Numbered from the stretch's first letter, positions 15,730-24,202 are shown. The stretch: DNA of 57,661 nucleotides from Candidatus Saccharimonadales bacterium (GCA_025450135.1 JANWHZ010000038.1:1-57661); one strand, 5' to 3'. Made by a program: numbers and translations. Notes: generated from the sequence alone by a model not told the origin.

Positions 15730-15753
15730 GCAAGAGTGCGGAAGCTCAAATGC

Positions 15754-16683
15754 TTATAGTTCGCTAATGGCGACCGTAATGCTCGGACCCATCGTAGTCG
15801 ACAAGTGCACGGCCTTCATGTAGCCGCTCTTCACGCTAGCCGGCTTGTTTGACTTAATAGACGTCATGACGGCAGTTAAGTTTTGCATGAGCTTATCAGC
15901 CCCGAACGAAACCTTACCGATACCTAAGTGTACAATGCCGGTGCTATCGACTCGATATTCTACACGTCCAGCTTTAGCTTCAGCGACGGCTTTGTCGATA
16001 TCCATAGTAACGGTGCCGCTCTTCGGGTTTGGCATAAGGCCACGTGGACCGAGCAGGCGGGCGTATTTACCAAGTTTAGGCATATTTGCTGGCGTAGCAA
16101 TCAGGATATCAAAATTGATCGTGCCCTTTTCTAGCTCATTCGTTATAGTAGCGACGCCGCTCAAATCAGCGCCTGCGACTTTTTCGTCGGCCAAGACAGC
16201 CACTCGGACTGGCTTACCCGTACCAGCTGGCAGAACCAGGTTGTCGCGGATGTTTTGATCGGCAACTTTGGGATCAACATTTAGATTAACGTGCAGCTCT
16301 ACTGTTGCGTCAAACTTCACAGGGCTAGTGCTAGTAACAAGAACCAGCGCGTCCTCAGGCTTGTACACTTTCCCTTTTTCAACTTTTGCTGCAGCATCGC
16401 GGAATTTCTTACTCTGACGTTCCAGATGAGTACGCGTAGGCCGGGCAGTTTGCGTTGGTTTGTCATCGGTATCTGACTCGGCCTTGATGCGCTTACGCTC
16501 CTCCTTGGCCTCTTTCTCCGCACCTTCGCGGAGCGACTTAGCACTACGCTTACCGGCCTTTGATGTAGCCTTCTCTTCCTTGACTTCGACAGTCTCTGCC
16601 GGCATTGTTTCGGCTTCGGCAACCGCTTCAACCAATTGCTCAGCTTCTGCAGCCTCAACGTCTTGCTTCTTCCTGCTAGCCAT
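15754..16683 (-). CDS. rplA: 50S ribosomal protein L1 (uL1) with long charged N-terminal extension
   Basis: 309 residues from ATG 16683 (MASRKKQDVEAAEAEQ), preceded by AAGGAG. The L1 core starts near residue 95 (SKKFRDAAAKVEKGKVY) and shows KFDATVELHVNLNVDPKVAD, GLMPNPKSGTVT and the C-terminal YMKAVHLSTTMGPSI. The first 90 or so residues are a highly charged Glu/Lys/Ala segment not present in ordinary L1 (about 230 residues). L1 forms the mobile stalk that handles E-site tRNA and may repress its own operon. Its presence fits Saccharibacteria, since some other CPR groups lack L1. It follows rplK in the operon. Confidence 0.96.
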   Translation of the reverse strand: MASRKKQDVEAAEAEQLVEAVAEAETMPAETVEVKEEKATSKAGKRSAKSLREGAEKEAKEERKRIKAESDTDDKPTQTARPTRTHLERQSKKFRDAAAKVEKGKVYKPEDALVLVTSTSPVKFDATVELHVNLNVDPKVADQNIRDNLVLPAGTGKPVRVAVLADEKVAGADLSGVATITNELEKGTINFDILIATPANMPKLGKYARLLGPRGLMPNPKSGTVTMDIDKAVAEAKAGRVEYRVDSTGIVHLGIGKVSFGADKLMQNLTAVMTSIKSNKPASVKSGYMKAVHLSTTMGPSITVAISEL

Positions 16684-16733
16684 ATATCTCCTTCGTGGTG
16701 CAATCGCCTGCATAGGCTCCCACAAAAATTAAG

Positions 16734-17162
16734 TTAGTCTGCGACTTCAACGCCCATGCTGCGGGCAGTGCCTGCTACCATCTTTTTGACGGCTTCGACG
16801 TTGTCAGTGTTCATGTCAGCTGCCTTATCTTCTGCAATTTTAGTCAGCTGCGCTTGTGTCAGTTTCTTGCTTACCTTCTCAGTATTCGGGCGACCCGAGC
16901 CCTTATCTACACCAAGTGCTTGGCGGATGCGGTCGTCGGTTGGCAAACCCACTACCGTAAAGTCCATGGTACGGTCTTCGTATACAGTAATATGAGCCGT
17001 AACTGTCTGACCCATCATGTCTTTCGTCTTCTCATTGAAGCCGTTAATAAAGTCCATCATATTCACGCCGTACTGGCCGAGTGTGCTACCAACAGGTGGC
17101 GCAGCAGTTGCGCGTCCGCCGAGGATTTTCATTTTGAGTTGTGCTTTGACAGCTTTTGCCAT
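16734..17162 (-). CDS. rplK: 50S ribosomal protein L11 (uL11)
   Basis: 142 residues from ATG 17162 (MAKAVKAQLKMKILGG) with AAGGAG 9 nt upstream. In-frame start codons further upstream lack such a site. Motifs GRATAAPPVGSTLGQYGVN and GTARSMGVEV are typical. L11 forms the GTPase-associated centre base with 23S rRNA. A promoter with TTGTCG-17-TAAAAT (17243-17271) precedes it. The gene lies 50 nt before rplA, while rplJL, its usual partner, is about 10 kb away. Confidence 0.97.
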   Translation of the reverse strand: MAKAVKAQLKMKILGGRATAAPPVGSTLGQYGVNMMDFINGFNEKTKDMMGQTVTAHITVYEDRTMDFTVVGLPTDDRIRQALGVDKGSGRPNTEKVSKKLTQAQLTKIAEDKAADMNTDNVEAVKKMVAGTARSMGVEVAD

Positions 17163-17242
17163 CGAGATATTCTCCTTGTAACGAACTGGCAATTAGAAGC
17201 TTTGCCTAGTTCTCCTACCTTTAAGTAGTGCGTAACAGATGT

Positions 17243-17271
17243 ATTTTACACCATTATGCCTGTTTCGACAA
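17243..17271 (-). promoter_or_regulatory. rplK-rplA promoter
   Basis: Minus strand: TTGTCG (17266-17271), 17 nt spacer, TAAAAT (17243-17248). The leader to the rplK start is about 75 nt. Confidence 0.65.
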
Positions 17272-17364
17272 CAATCTGCGATCTTGCGAGCTACAGGTCT
17301 ATATCGAGATTCTCAGACCGTTTTTGTGGCAGTCTAAATGCCTGGCGACAAGCTCAAGCGCTTC

Positions 17365-17676
17365 TTATGATTCTGGGTCTGTACCTTGATCTGCTCTGAG
17401 CGCCGGATTCTCTGCCCAGTCAGTGAGAGCTAGTACTTCAGCGGTTCCGGCAACGGTAAGACCGTAGGGCCACGTGTCTCGGCTTATGGTACTTGCGAGT
17501 CCAGTCGTGCCATGGGGGACAAGTCCATGTGCTTCTAATAGGCTGGCGGCTGCAGGTCCATACAATTCTAATAATGCTAAGACTCCGCCGCCAATCATAA
17601 GCCAGCGACCAGTTTGTGATAAACCTTCACTGTTTGGTGACGCTGGAAATTGATTGTGTGAAGAGCTGTTACTCAC
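17365..17676 (-). CDS. Small single-pass membrane protein, unknown function
   Basis: 103 residues starting at GTG 17676, 5 nt after the nusG stop. The N-terminus is Ser/Asn-rich, then GRWLMIGGGVLALLELYGPA and AAASLLEAHG form one hydrophobic stretch. A second weaker hydrophobic segment is TWPYGLTVAGTAEVLALT. The Shine-Dalgarno site is weak. It is probably translated from the secE-nusG transcript. I recognise no family. Confidence 0.55.
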   Translation of the reverse strand: MSNSSSHNQFPASPNSEGLSQTGRWLMIGGGVLALLELYGPAAASLLEAHGLVPHGTTGLASTISRDTWPYGLTVAGTAEVLALTDWAENPALRADQGTDPES

Positions 17677-17681
17677 AAGTG

Positions 17682-18224
17682 TTACATCTTCTTGACTTGA
17701 AGGCTGTCGAGTTCAACCGGCGTTTCACGGCCAAACATGTTCACGAGGACTTTGAGTTTGCCCTTCTGGGGATCTATTTCACTGACGGCTCCGTCAAAGC
17801 CTTTGAACGGGCCGTCGGTAATGCTTACTATCTCACCAAGATTGAAATCAATCTTGTGTTTTGGCTGCTCGACACCCATTCGTTTATTAATTTTCTCAAT
17901 CTCGTCTTCAGAGAGCGGAGTTGGTTCAGTGCCAGATCCAACGAAACCAGTGACTGACGGGGTATTACGGACAATATACCAGGCATCTTCGCTCATTTTC
18001 ATTTGAACTAACACATAGCCTTGAAAAATTCGCTTCTCAACAACACGACGCTTGCCATTCTTGACTTCGATCATTTTTTCTTTAGGTACAAGTGTCTTGA
18101 AGATTTTATCCTTCATATCGAGCGATTCGGCACGCTGACGAATGCTTTCAGCGACCTTCTCTTCATATCCACTGTAGGTGTGGATAGCGTACCAATGCTT
18201 TTGTGAATCGTACCTGTTACTCAT
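17682..18224 (-). CDS. nusG: Transcription termination/antitermination protein NusG
   Basis: 180 residues. The NGN domain starts KHWYAIHTYSGYEEKVAESI and contains KRIFQGYVLVQMKMSEDAWY. The C-terminal KOW domain has GEIVSITDGPFKGFDGAVSE then NMFGRETPVELD. NusG binds RNA polymerase and couples it to the ribosome or Rho. Its start overlaps the secE stop by 4 nt, the classical secE-nusG arrangement. Confidence 0.97.
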   Translation of the reverse strand: MSNRYDSQKHWYAIHTYSGYEEKVAESIRQRAESLDMKDKIFKTLVPKEKMIEVKNGKRRVVEKRIFQGYVLVQMKMSEDAWYIVRNTPSVTGFVGSGTEPTPLSEDEIEKINKRMGVEQPKHKIDFNLGEIVSITDGPFKGFDGAVSEIDPQKGKLKVLVNMFGRETPVELDSLQVKKM

Positions 18225-18622
18225 CGTAATAATACCTGTTTAAATAGTTTATCGAGACCGAAGTCAAACAGCGCCACCACCACGCCGAAAATGACCGAAA
18301 ATAAAATGACTGCACTTGTTAACTGCAGCGTCTGTTTACCGGTCGGCCACGCTACATGGCGCAGCTCCTTGAAGCTATTCCGCACATATGGAGGCACGAT
18401 AATACGTGCAATAAGCCGCCCAGCGATTCTAAAAGGTTTCCATATAGGGAGCTTTCCAAGTATATTGCCTATCGCACGAAATGGTATCCCAGCTATACTT
18501 GCAATGCTCCGAATTCTCCTTGGCTTTGCTTGCTTACTTGTACTGCTAACACCACGTTCTCGCATTGTTTGCGGCGCTTGGCGCAAGCGGCGTGTTTTCT
18601 TATGTGACGATTCGTTAGCCAC
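18221..18622 (-). CDS. secE: Preprotein translocase subunit SecE
   Basis: 133 residues from GTG 18622 with AGGGAG upstream. The C-terminal half is the SecE core: FKELRHVAWPTGKQTLQLTS followed by one transmembrane helix (VILFSVIFGVVVALFDFGLD). The N-terminal 70 residues are a basic extension (KKTRRLRQAPQTMRERGV and further Arg/Lys) absent from minimal SecE. It clamps SecY in the Sec translocon. It is co-transcribed with nusG. Confidence 0.93.
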   Translation of the reverse strand: MANESSHKKTRRLRQAPQTMRERGVSSTSKQAKPRRIRSIASIAGIPFRAIGNILGKLPIWKPFRIAGRLIARIIVPPYVRNSFKELRHVAWPTGKQTLQLTSAVILFSVIFGVVVALFDFGLDKLFKQVLLR

Positions 18623-18633
18623 GTAATACTCCC

Positions 18634-18661
18634 TAAAAAAATAACCTACATTAATTGTAGG
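18634..18661 (-). terminator. Intrinsic terminator of the 18718-19428 gene
   Basis: Minus strand CCTACAATTAATGTAGG forms a 6 bp stem, followed by TTATTTTTTT. It lies between the hypothetical gene and secE. Confidence 0.7.
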
Positions 18662-18717
18662 CCACTGCTGTCAAGCTTAGCAGGTTAGTATCTCGTACGC
18701 AAGCGGTACATATTTAA

Positions 18718-19428
18718 TTATCTAACATGATAGTGTTCTAACGCAAACCTGTCTGCATGGGCTTGGGCATCTATGTAGCGATGGACGTCAGCCGGGCGCC
18801 AGACGGTGCCATCATTGTGACAAAAGCCGATGTGAATGAGTCTTGCAACGGTGCCAACTTGCTGGCCAGTTAGCTCTGCTGGAACTTCAGCAAGGGTTAG
18901 CATTGTCCCGCTGTCCACTGTGTCGCCAACGGCCGGGGCCATACGAGCTAGCCCGAACCGCTCTTCAAGATGTGCGAGCATCTTGGCGATAACAAGGTAT
19001 CTTAATCTTTGCGGTTCATTTGCTTGTAGTTTTGCACGCTCACCGTACCCCCACGCTTCCGTAAACTGATTGAGTAGGCCGGCGACTAGTACCGCCGCTT
19101 GGTTGAAAGCACTACCCTTGTCGTCACGATAGCATTCGTCTGGGTCAATTATGTCCGATGGCCTAAGACCCTCGAGTGCCGCGATAGCGCGCGAAACGTA
19201 CTCACCCATTTCAGGCGCATGCAGCGACCTTTCACTGACCCTAGCGGCAACCCCGACTAACATTTCACGGGTGTCGTGAATAACGGCAACTTCAACTTCC
19301 GGTTGATACGGTGGTACTCCTAAATGCTCGCCTAATTGTGCGCTGTCCCAAATATCCTGATCACCTTCCAACCCATCCCAATCGTCAGCTTCGACATGCG
19401 GAGGTCTATTCTGAGCGAAGTCTGACAT
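18718..19428 (-). CDS. Hypothetical soluble protein, unknown function
   Basis: 236 residues starting MSDFAQNRPPHVEADDWDGL. The N-terminus is acidic and probably disordered, then there are several helical segments (EMGEYVSRAIAALEGL, AAVLVAGLLNQFTEAWGYGE, YLVIAKMLAHLEERFGL). No cysteine cluster, membrane segment or known motif is seen. A strong promoter lies 9 nt upstream of the start codon and a terminator follows, so it is a single-gene unit. The protein family is not recognised. Confidence 0.75.
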   Translation of the reverse strand: MSDFAQNRPPHVEADDWDGLEGDQDIWDSAQLGEHLGVPPYQPEVEVAVIHDTREMLVGVAARVSERSLHAPEMGEYVSRAIAALEGLRPSDIIDPDECYRDDKGSAFNQAAVLVAGLLNQFTEAWGYGERAKLQANEPQRLRYLVIAKMLAHLEERFGLARMAPAVGDTVDSGTMLTLAEVPAELTGQQVGTVARLIHIGFCHNDGTVWRPADVHRYIDAQAHADRFALEHYHVR

Positions 19429-19437
19429 ATCATGATA

Positions 19438-19466
19438 ATTCTAAACTAAATACATCTATGCGTCAA
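19438..19466 (-). promoter_or_regulatory. Promoter of the 18718-19428 gene, leaderless geometry
   Basis: Minus strand: TTGACG (19461-19466), 17 nt spacer, TAGAAT (19438-19443), then only 9 nt to ATG 19428. The transcript would have a leader of about 0-3 nt. Confidence 0.7.
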
Positions 19467-19487
19467 CAGCAAGCGTATACAGTGTCG

Positions 19488-19496
19488 TGCTATAGT
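19488..19496 (+). promoter_or_regulatory. Extended -10 of the GT2 gene, leaderless geometry
   Basis: TGcTATAGT followed by 6 nt and ATG 19503. No convincing -35 is present. It is divergent from the promoter at 19438-19466, 22 nt away. Confidence 0.5.
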
Positions 19497-19502
19497 GGAG
19501 GC

Positions 19503-21017
19503 ATGTTAACGGTGCTGCTGGCGTTTTGGTTGTTTTCAGCACTTGAATTGTTATTGACCCTGTTTCCTACCTCAAAGCTTCGACGAGACCTTGCAGTTTT
19601 TATCTCATTCGCGGTGCTCGTCGTATCGCTGGCACTACTTCTATTGAGTATGTCACTGTTTACGGTGCTGCTCTTTATACTTGGCATGTATCGCAGCACA
19701 AATTTGCTCCGGGTAGCCAGAGCACGTATACACAAAAAGTACCTGCGACGTTCCGCCCTTCAGACAAGTTCATGGCTTGCTATCGTGCAAGCCCTTGCAA
19801 CAATGGCCTGGTTGAGCGATACACACTTGGGACTGGCTGGCCTGAATCTCTGGCTGTTCATTGCTTGGGCTGACGTCGCACTGGCTACCGTCCTCATGAC
19901 CTCTACTTTTAGGCATATATGGACTACCCGTTTTCCGCATTTGTCGGTAACTGATAGCGGTGACGCGAATTTACCTACTCTTACTGTTGCAATACCGGCT
20001 CGTAATGAAACAGACGATTTAGAGGAATGTCTGGCGTCACTAGTAGCATCTGATTACCCAAAATTAGAAATACTAGTGCTTGATGATTGCTCCCAAAACA
20101 AGCACACTCCCGAAGTTATTAGAAGCTATGCCCATGCTGGAGTGCGGTTTTTGCAAGGTAAGGTACCTGACGATAACTGGTTAGCTAAAAACTCGGCTTA
20201 TCAGCAACTTTACACCGAGGCGAACGGTGAGCTTATCTTGTTTTGTGGTGTGGATGTGCGCTTCCAGCCTGGTAGCTTACGAGAGCTGGTAGCCGCTTTG
20301 CAGCATAAGCACAAGAATATGATTTCACTCATACCGCAAAACAATGTGCCTAGCGCACTGACCAGCCTAGAAACGACCCTTCTGCAGCCAATGCGCTACG
20401 CCTGGGAAATATCGCTGCCACGACGGCTATTCCATAGACCACCAGTATTAAGCACATGTTGGCTGATCCGCCGCGAGATCATTACTAGCGCCGGTGGCTT
20501 TGCAGCCGTCAGCCGATCCGTTGTTCCTGAGAGCTACTTTGCCCGCGTCAGCGCCGTCCAGGACGGCTATAGCTTCATGCAGAGCAGTGCCAAAATGGGG
20601 ATTTTGAGTAAAAAAGGTCGAGTCGAGCAGCGAGCTACGGCAATTCGGACTGAGTACCCACGCGTCCATCGACGAATTGAGCTCGTAATGATGCTTTCTC
20701 TTACGGAGCTGGGTGGCATCTTATTGCCGTATGCATTAGTCATAGGCAGCCTGCTTCATCTAGTTCATACATCGCTCTGGCTACCGAGTCTCATAGCAGT
20801 AATTATCCTTACTGCTACCTATGCATCAGTAGTGACGCTTACCTATCGCGTATGGCTGGTTCGGGCACTGATACAATTACCGCTCGCCGCGGTAATTGAT
20901 ATTGCGCTGCTCAATTACTCGATGATTAAATACGAGTTCTTTGATGTTATTTGGAAAGACCGCAACGTATGTATACCAGTTATGCGTGTGACGGACCAGA
21001 TAACAGCGTCGGAGTAG
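19503..21017 (+). CDS. Membrane glycosyltransferase family 2
   Basis: 504 residues if started at ATG 19503 (MLTVLLAFWLFSALELLLTL). An ATG at 19458 adds 15 residues, but the -10 element at 19491 argues for the later start. N-terminal hydrophobic helices are followed by a GT-A domain: TVAIPARNETDDLEECLASL, ILVLDDCSQN and ELILFCGVDVRF (the DxD position reads GVDV). Four or so transmembrane helices close the protein (EKIEL-MMLSLTELGGILL region to the end). It probably moves sugar onto a lipid or polymer at the cytoplasmic membrane. The last 38 nt overlap the convergent histidine-kinase gene. Confidence 0.85.
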   Translation: MLTVLLAFWLFSALELLLTLFPTSKLRRDLAVFISFAVLVVSLALLLLSMSLFTVLLFILGMYRSTNLLRVARARIHKKYLRRSALQTSSWLAIVQALATMAWLSDTHLGLAGLNLWLFIAWADVALATVLMTSTFRHIWTTRFPHLSVTDSGDANLPTLTVAIPARNETDDLEECLASLVASDYPKLEILVLDDCSQNKHTPEVIRSYAHAGVRFLQGKVPDDNWLAKNSAYQQLYTEANGELILFCGVDVRFQPGSLRELVAALQHKHKNMISLIPQNNVPSALTSLETTLLQPMRYAWEISLPRRLFHRPPVLSTCWLIRREIITSAGGFAAVSRSVVPESYFARVSAVQDGYSFMQSSAKMGILSKKGRVEQRATAIRTEYPRVHRRIELVMMLSLTELGGILLPYALVIGSLLHLVHTSLWLPSLIAVIILTATYASVVTLTYRVWLVRALIQLPLAAVIDIALLNYSMIKYEFFDVIWKDRNVCIPVMRVTDQITASE

Positions 21018-22149
21018 TATCTGGTGCCATAGCCTTCGATGTAGGCATGTTTGGCACGCTAATCGCAAAAGTTGATCCCTTGTTGAGCTCGCTGTCGAGT
21101 GTAATGTGTGCATTAAGTAGCCGTGCAAGCTTAGCCGTGACATACAGACCAAGACCTGTTCCGGTTGCTTTGGTTGTACGATAGTCACCGCTTCGGAAGA
21201 ACTTTTGAAATACTTTTTGCTGGTCGGGCTTACTAATGCCGATGCCGGTATCGCTTACTGAGAATTTAACTCCATCAGGTATGCCTTCGGCACTTATAGT
21301 AATCGAGCCTGCTTCGGTGTATTTAATCGAGTTAGTTATAAAATTCTGCAGTACTTCTCGTACGTACAGCTTGCTACAGACTAGCTCAGGCTGACGGTCC
21401 CCAATAATATGTGAGGTTAGCTTTAGGCCTTTTGCGCTAGCTTGCTCGCCGTAATTATGGACGAGCTCTTCAAGTAGGCCTGTCACATCGATCGATTCAA
21501 CGTCGATAGGAGTTACACCTCGTTCAGCACGCGACAACATAGCCAGGTCGTTGACCAGACTAGCGAGAAACAAGATTTGATTATGCGCCTCATGCAACGC
21601 TTGTTTGACTTTGTCCAGGTCGCCGCTCTTCTCAACAATAAATTCAGCGTTTCCAATATTGCCTTCCGTAATAGCTATCGGCGTCCTCAGCTCGTGGCTG
21701 ACGACTGAGATAAATTCATCGCGCTCTTCTTCTAAGGATTTCTCGTGGCTTATGTCGCGTAGCAATATAACGTAGCCTTGTTGACCCTGCTCGCCGTAGC
21801 CGAGACGTACCGGCGCGATACTGATATAGAGGTTGATAACACTACCGTCGCTATACGTAAGTTTAAGATCACGATTAGAAGTCGGTACTGTGGTACCTTG
21901 CACTAATTTCGTTACATTAACACGCTCATCATCTTTATTAAGCGGGCGAAAGATATCATCGAGCGATTTTCGTTCAATTGGGTCATTTCGATCCAGAATA
22001 TTCAATGCGGCACCGTTATAGATAACTACTCGGACATTTTTATCGACGGCAAGGACGCCATCAGCCATGCTATTGATAAGACTAACGAGACGTTCATGGG
22101 CGAGTTGGTCCGGCATGCTAGCAATATTTTTGCGTCGTTTTAAGATCAT
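20980..22149 (-). CDS. Soluble PAS-domain sensor histidine kinase
   Basis: 389 residues without a membrane segment. A PAS domain occupies about residues 18-135 (INSMADGVLAVDKNVRVVIY). The HisKA phosphorylation site is VVSHELRTPIAIT (His152). The ATPase domain has NFITNSIKYTEAG (N box), VSDTGIGISKPDQQ (G1), TGTGLGLYVTAKL (G2) and NKGSTFAISVP. No response regulator gene is adjacent, so it is an orphan kinase here. A strong promoter ends 6 nt before the ATG, predicting a leaderless mRNA. Confidence 0.95.
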   Translation of the reverse strand: MILKRRKNIASMPDQLAHERLVSLINSMADGVLAVDKNVRVVIYNGAALNILDRNDPIERKSLDDIFRPLNKDDERVNVTKLVQGTTVPTSNRDLKLTYSDGSVINLYISIAPVRLGYGEQGQQGYVILLRDISHEKSLEEERDEFISVVSHELRTPIAITEGNIGNAEFIVEKSGDLDKVKQALHEAHNQILFLASLVNDLAMLSRAERGVTPIDVESIDVTGLLEELVHNYGEQASAKGLKLTSHIIGDRQPELVCSKLYVREVLQNFITNSIKYTEAGSITISAEGIPDGVKFSVSDTGIGISKPDQQKVFQKFFRSGDYRTTKATGTGLGLYVTAKLARLLNAHITLDSELNKGSTFAISVPNMPTSKAMAPDTTPTLLSGPSHA

Positions 22150-22155
22150 AGCTTC

Positions 22156-22183
22156 ATTATGCCAGCGGACGCTAAAAGGTCAA
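22156..22183 (-). promoter_or_regulatory. Promoter of the histidine-kinase gene, leaderless geometry
   Basis: Minus strand: TTGACC (22178-22183), 16 nt spacer, CATAAT (22156-22161), 6 nt, ATG 22149. Transcription would start at or next to the A of ATG. Confidence 0.7.
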
Positions 22184-22188
22184 ACCAC

Positions 22189-22908
22189 TTATGAATCTGA
22201 AGTGTGTGATCCAAGTACAGGCCGGTACTGACGCATTACTCCACGCATGCGGCGGGCACCTGGAAGAACCGCTTCAAATTCCCGCCAGAAGTTGGGACCG
22301 TGGTGCAACACGCGTGTATGAGTCAACTCATGTAAGATCACGTAGTCAATACATTCCCAGGGAAGCTGCATCAAAAACAAGTTAAATACGATATTCTTAT
22401 GCTGGTCACAGCTTCCCCAGCGGCTTTTCATGCGTTTAATATTCATACTGCGATAAGCAAAACCAAATTTAATGGCCAGTTCGTTCAACCGTGGCGCCAG
22501 TAACTTGGCAGCTTCCGACTTGAGTGCACGGTAGCATGCAGATTGCGCAGCTGCTTGCACAACTTGATCGCTAATACTCAATCCTACGTTGTAGATTACG
22601 ATTACCTCTGTCGCATGCACACTGGTTTTGACACGCGTTACTTCCGCACTGGGTATAAAATGCAGCATTCGCGTCTTACCAACTGCCATGCCATTCATGA
22701 GTGGCGCCACCTCCACCTTGTGCTGTGCGGTGATCCAGCTTTTGCGTGACACGGTGAATGCCAGACCAGCTTGGTAGGGGGTCCAGTAAGGAATACTTAC
22801 ACGGATTGAGCCATCGGTAGCAATTGTTAGTCGTAAGCTACGGCTGCCGCGACGTTTGTAGATTTTGACCTTGCCGATGCCGCTTACATCGAACTCTTTG
22901 TAGGGCAT
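22189..22908 (-). CDS. YgjP-like zinc metallopeptidase (DUF45, SprT-like fold)
   Basis: 239 residues. The metal site is VILHELTHTRVLHHGPNFW: the HExxH-type motif with a third histidine in the downstream HGPxFW. KRMKSRWGSCDQHKNIVFNL is the second family signature (SRWGSC). The N-terminal half binds like other YgjP proteins (GKVKIYKRRGSRSLRLTI). Family members are predicted metal-dependent hydrolases of unknown substrate. AAGGTCC precedes the ATG. The upstream gene (22925-23590) ends 16 nt earlier and runs in the same direction. Confidence 0.88.
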   Translation of the reverse strand: MPYKEFDVSGIGKVKIYKRRGSRSLRLTIATDGSIRVSIPYWTPYQAGLAFTVSRKSWITAQHKVEVAPLMNGMAVGKTRMLHFIPSAEVTRVKTSVHATEVIVIYNVGLSISDQVVQAAAQSACYRALKSEAAKLLAPRLNELAIKFGFAYRSMNIKRMKSRWGSCDQHKNIVFNLFLMQLPWECIDYVILHELTHTRVLHHGPNFWREFEAVLPGARRMRGVMRQYRPVLGSHTSDS

Positions 22909-22924
22909 GAAAGGACCTTAGCTA

Positions 22925-23590
22925 TTAACGAATGACAATGTTACGGCGGCTGTTGTCGACACGGCCTTTGTAGAGGTTTGGTTGCGGGATAAGATTAACA
23001 AGGCCAGGCTTAACGACAGGTGCGGCGCTAATCGTTGGTAATACACTGAGATCACGCATACGTCGGACAACAGCGTTGAATTGGGCATTGAAGGTGTGTT
23101 TACCGCTGACCACAACGTAGTCTTCTGCCGCAACGGGATTTTGCATATGCGTAATGATCTGCTCGAATTGCTTTGGATCGTACGTGGCAGCGTATCGATC
23201 GTCAGTATGTCTGCGATCACGCTGTTTGCCACGCTGGTAGGCACTGTCAGGGTCCATCTGAAACCATACCAAGACTGGAACCGCGTGGCTCTTACGCGCA
23301 ACTTCACGTAAAATATGACGCTGTCCTGCGCGCATCGCGTTCACATCGTATACAACGCTCATACCTGCATTCAGGAATTCACCGGACATGTAGCTCATGA
23401 GTTGCATGATCACATCGTTTTCCTGTTTGTCGTAACGAGGTTTCTCGAATAGCTCACTACGTATGCGGTCACCGTCTACATGTGCGCATTGAATTAGCTC
23501 ACAAAATTGACGCGCAAAAAAAGTCTTACCCGATCCTGGAAATCCGTAGAGCATTAACAAGAATGGTTGGGTGGGTGCGATCTTCGCCAT
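22925..23590 (-). CDS. AAA_33-type P-loop kinase, substrate unknown
   Basis: 221 residues. FLLMLYGFPGSGKTFFARQ is the P-loop, HVDGDRIRSELF the following acidic loop of zeta-toxin/polynucleotide-kinase-like small-molecule kinases, and MSVVYDVNAMRAGQR matches the D-x-N segment that positions the substrate. VWFQMDPDSAYQRGKQRDRR is the lid. The last 45 residues form a basic tail. Possible substrates are small molecules or nucleic-acid ends. The -10 sequence TACAAT (23599-23604) lies 8 nt before the ATG. Confidence 0.8.
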   Translation of the reverse strand: MAKIAPTQPFLLMLYGFPGSGKTFFARQFCELIQCAHVDGDRIRSELFEKPRYDKQENDVIMQLMSYMSGEFLNAGMSVVYDVNAMRAGQRHILREVARKSHAVPVLVWFQMDPDSAYQRGKQRDRRHTDDRYAATYDPKQFEQIITHMQNPVAAEDYVVVSGKHTFNAQFNAVVRRMRDLSVLPTISAAPVVKPGLVNLIPQPNLYKGRVDNSRRNIVIR

Positions 23591-23777
23591 GTACTCTCAT
23601 TGTATAACAGATTTGCGTCAGATTTGGAATACTTTCATTCCCGTAGCATTTTCATGCTTGATATCGTACAATGGCGATGTTATCTTCCCTGTTGTCAGGC
23701 AGGAAGAGAGCCCAAGCAAACATAGCTAGTTTGCTCGCTACGCTGAGAAACCTATTTATGGGAATCTTCAGCATTGT

Positions 23778-23850
23778 AGGGGAGTAGCTCAATCGGTAGA
23801 GTAGCGGTCTCCAAAACCGTTGGTTGCAGGTTCGAGTCCTGTCTCCCCTG
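23778..23850 (+). tRNA. trnW: tRNA-Trp (CCA anticodon)
   Basis: Acceptor AGGGGAG (23778-23784) pairs with CTCCCCT (23843-23849), discriminator G 23850, and the CCA end is encoded (23851-23853). D arm TAGCTCAATCGGTAGAGTA, anticodon loop CTCCAAA with CCA, and TTCGAGTC T loop are all present. The last A of CCA is also the first base of the terminator stem. Confidence 0.97.
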
Positions 23851-23852
23851 CC

Positions 23853-23892
23853 AAGCAAAATGCACCGATATGTCGTCGGTGCATTTTGCTTT
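23853..23892 (+). terminator. Intrinsic terminator after tRNA-Trp, probably bidirectional
   Basis: AAGCAAAATGCACCGA and TCGGTGCATTTTGCTT form a perfect 16 bp stem with a 7 nt loop. The 3' side ends in TTT, giving termination for tRNA-Trp, and the A-run gives a U-run on the minus strand for the 23896-24129 gene. Confidence 0.85.
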
Positions 23893-23895
23893 ACC

Positions 23896-24129
23896 TCACT
23901 CTATATGAGCTAGTTTATGTTTATTGATTTTGTCTGCAAGCTCCTCACTGATCATCATGCATGGATCTGCAGTCTCTCTATCTGTCGATTGGTAGGTATG
24001 AAGTGGAGCACGTACAGCTAACAATTGCATGGTCAGTTCTGCGCCGCTTTGAGTCTGCTCGTCACTCAGGGCTTCAGCTAAATATACGCCTTGTGGACCG
24101 GCGTACGACCCCGGTACGGACATAGACAT
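23896..24129 (-). CDS. Small hypothetical protein
   Basis: 77 residues from ATG 24129 (MSMSVPGSYAGPQGVYLAEA), ending HKLAHIE. It has a helical middle (GAELTMQLLAVRAP) and no membrane segment or known motif. TATTAT (24135-24140) lies 5 nt before the ATG, a leaderless geometry, and the strong terminator at 23853-23892 follows directly. The promoter-gene-terminator arrangement supports a real gene; the function is unknown. Confidence 0.55.
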   Translation of the reverse strand: MSMSVPGSYAGPQGVYLAEALSDEQTQSGAELTMQLLAVRAPLHTYQSTDRETADPCMMISEELADKINKHKLAHIE

Positions 24130-24202
24130 ACGATATAATACTGATCACAAGTAAGACGTGGCTCAGTATGATATGTGCCATAGCTATATAGCTTATTAGT
24201 GG

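Noticed and set aside
16317..16703. Minus-strand frame over the N-terminal extension of rplA
   Set aside because: The rplA frame has a perfect Shine-Dalgarno site and continues into the L1 core. The charged repeats simply keep a second frame open.
23652..23858. Minus-strand frame overlapping tRNA-Trp
   Set aside because: Begins with RGDRTRTCNQRF-like sequence typical of antisense tRNA translation; no domain.
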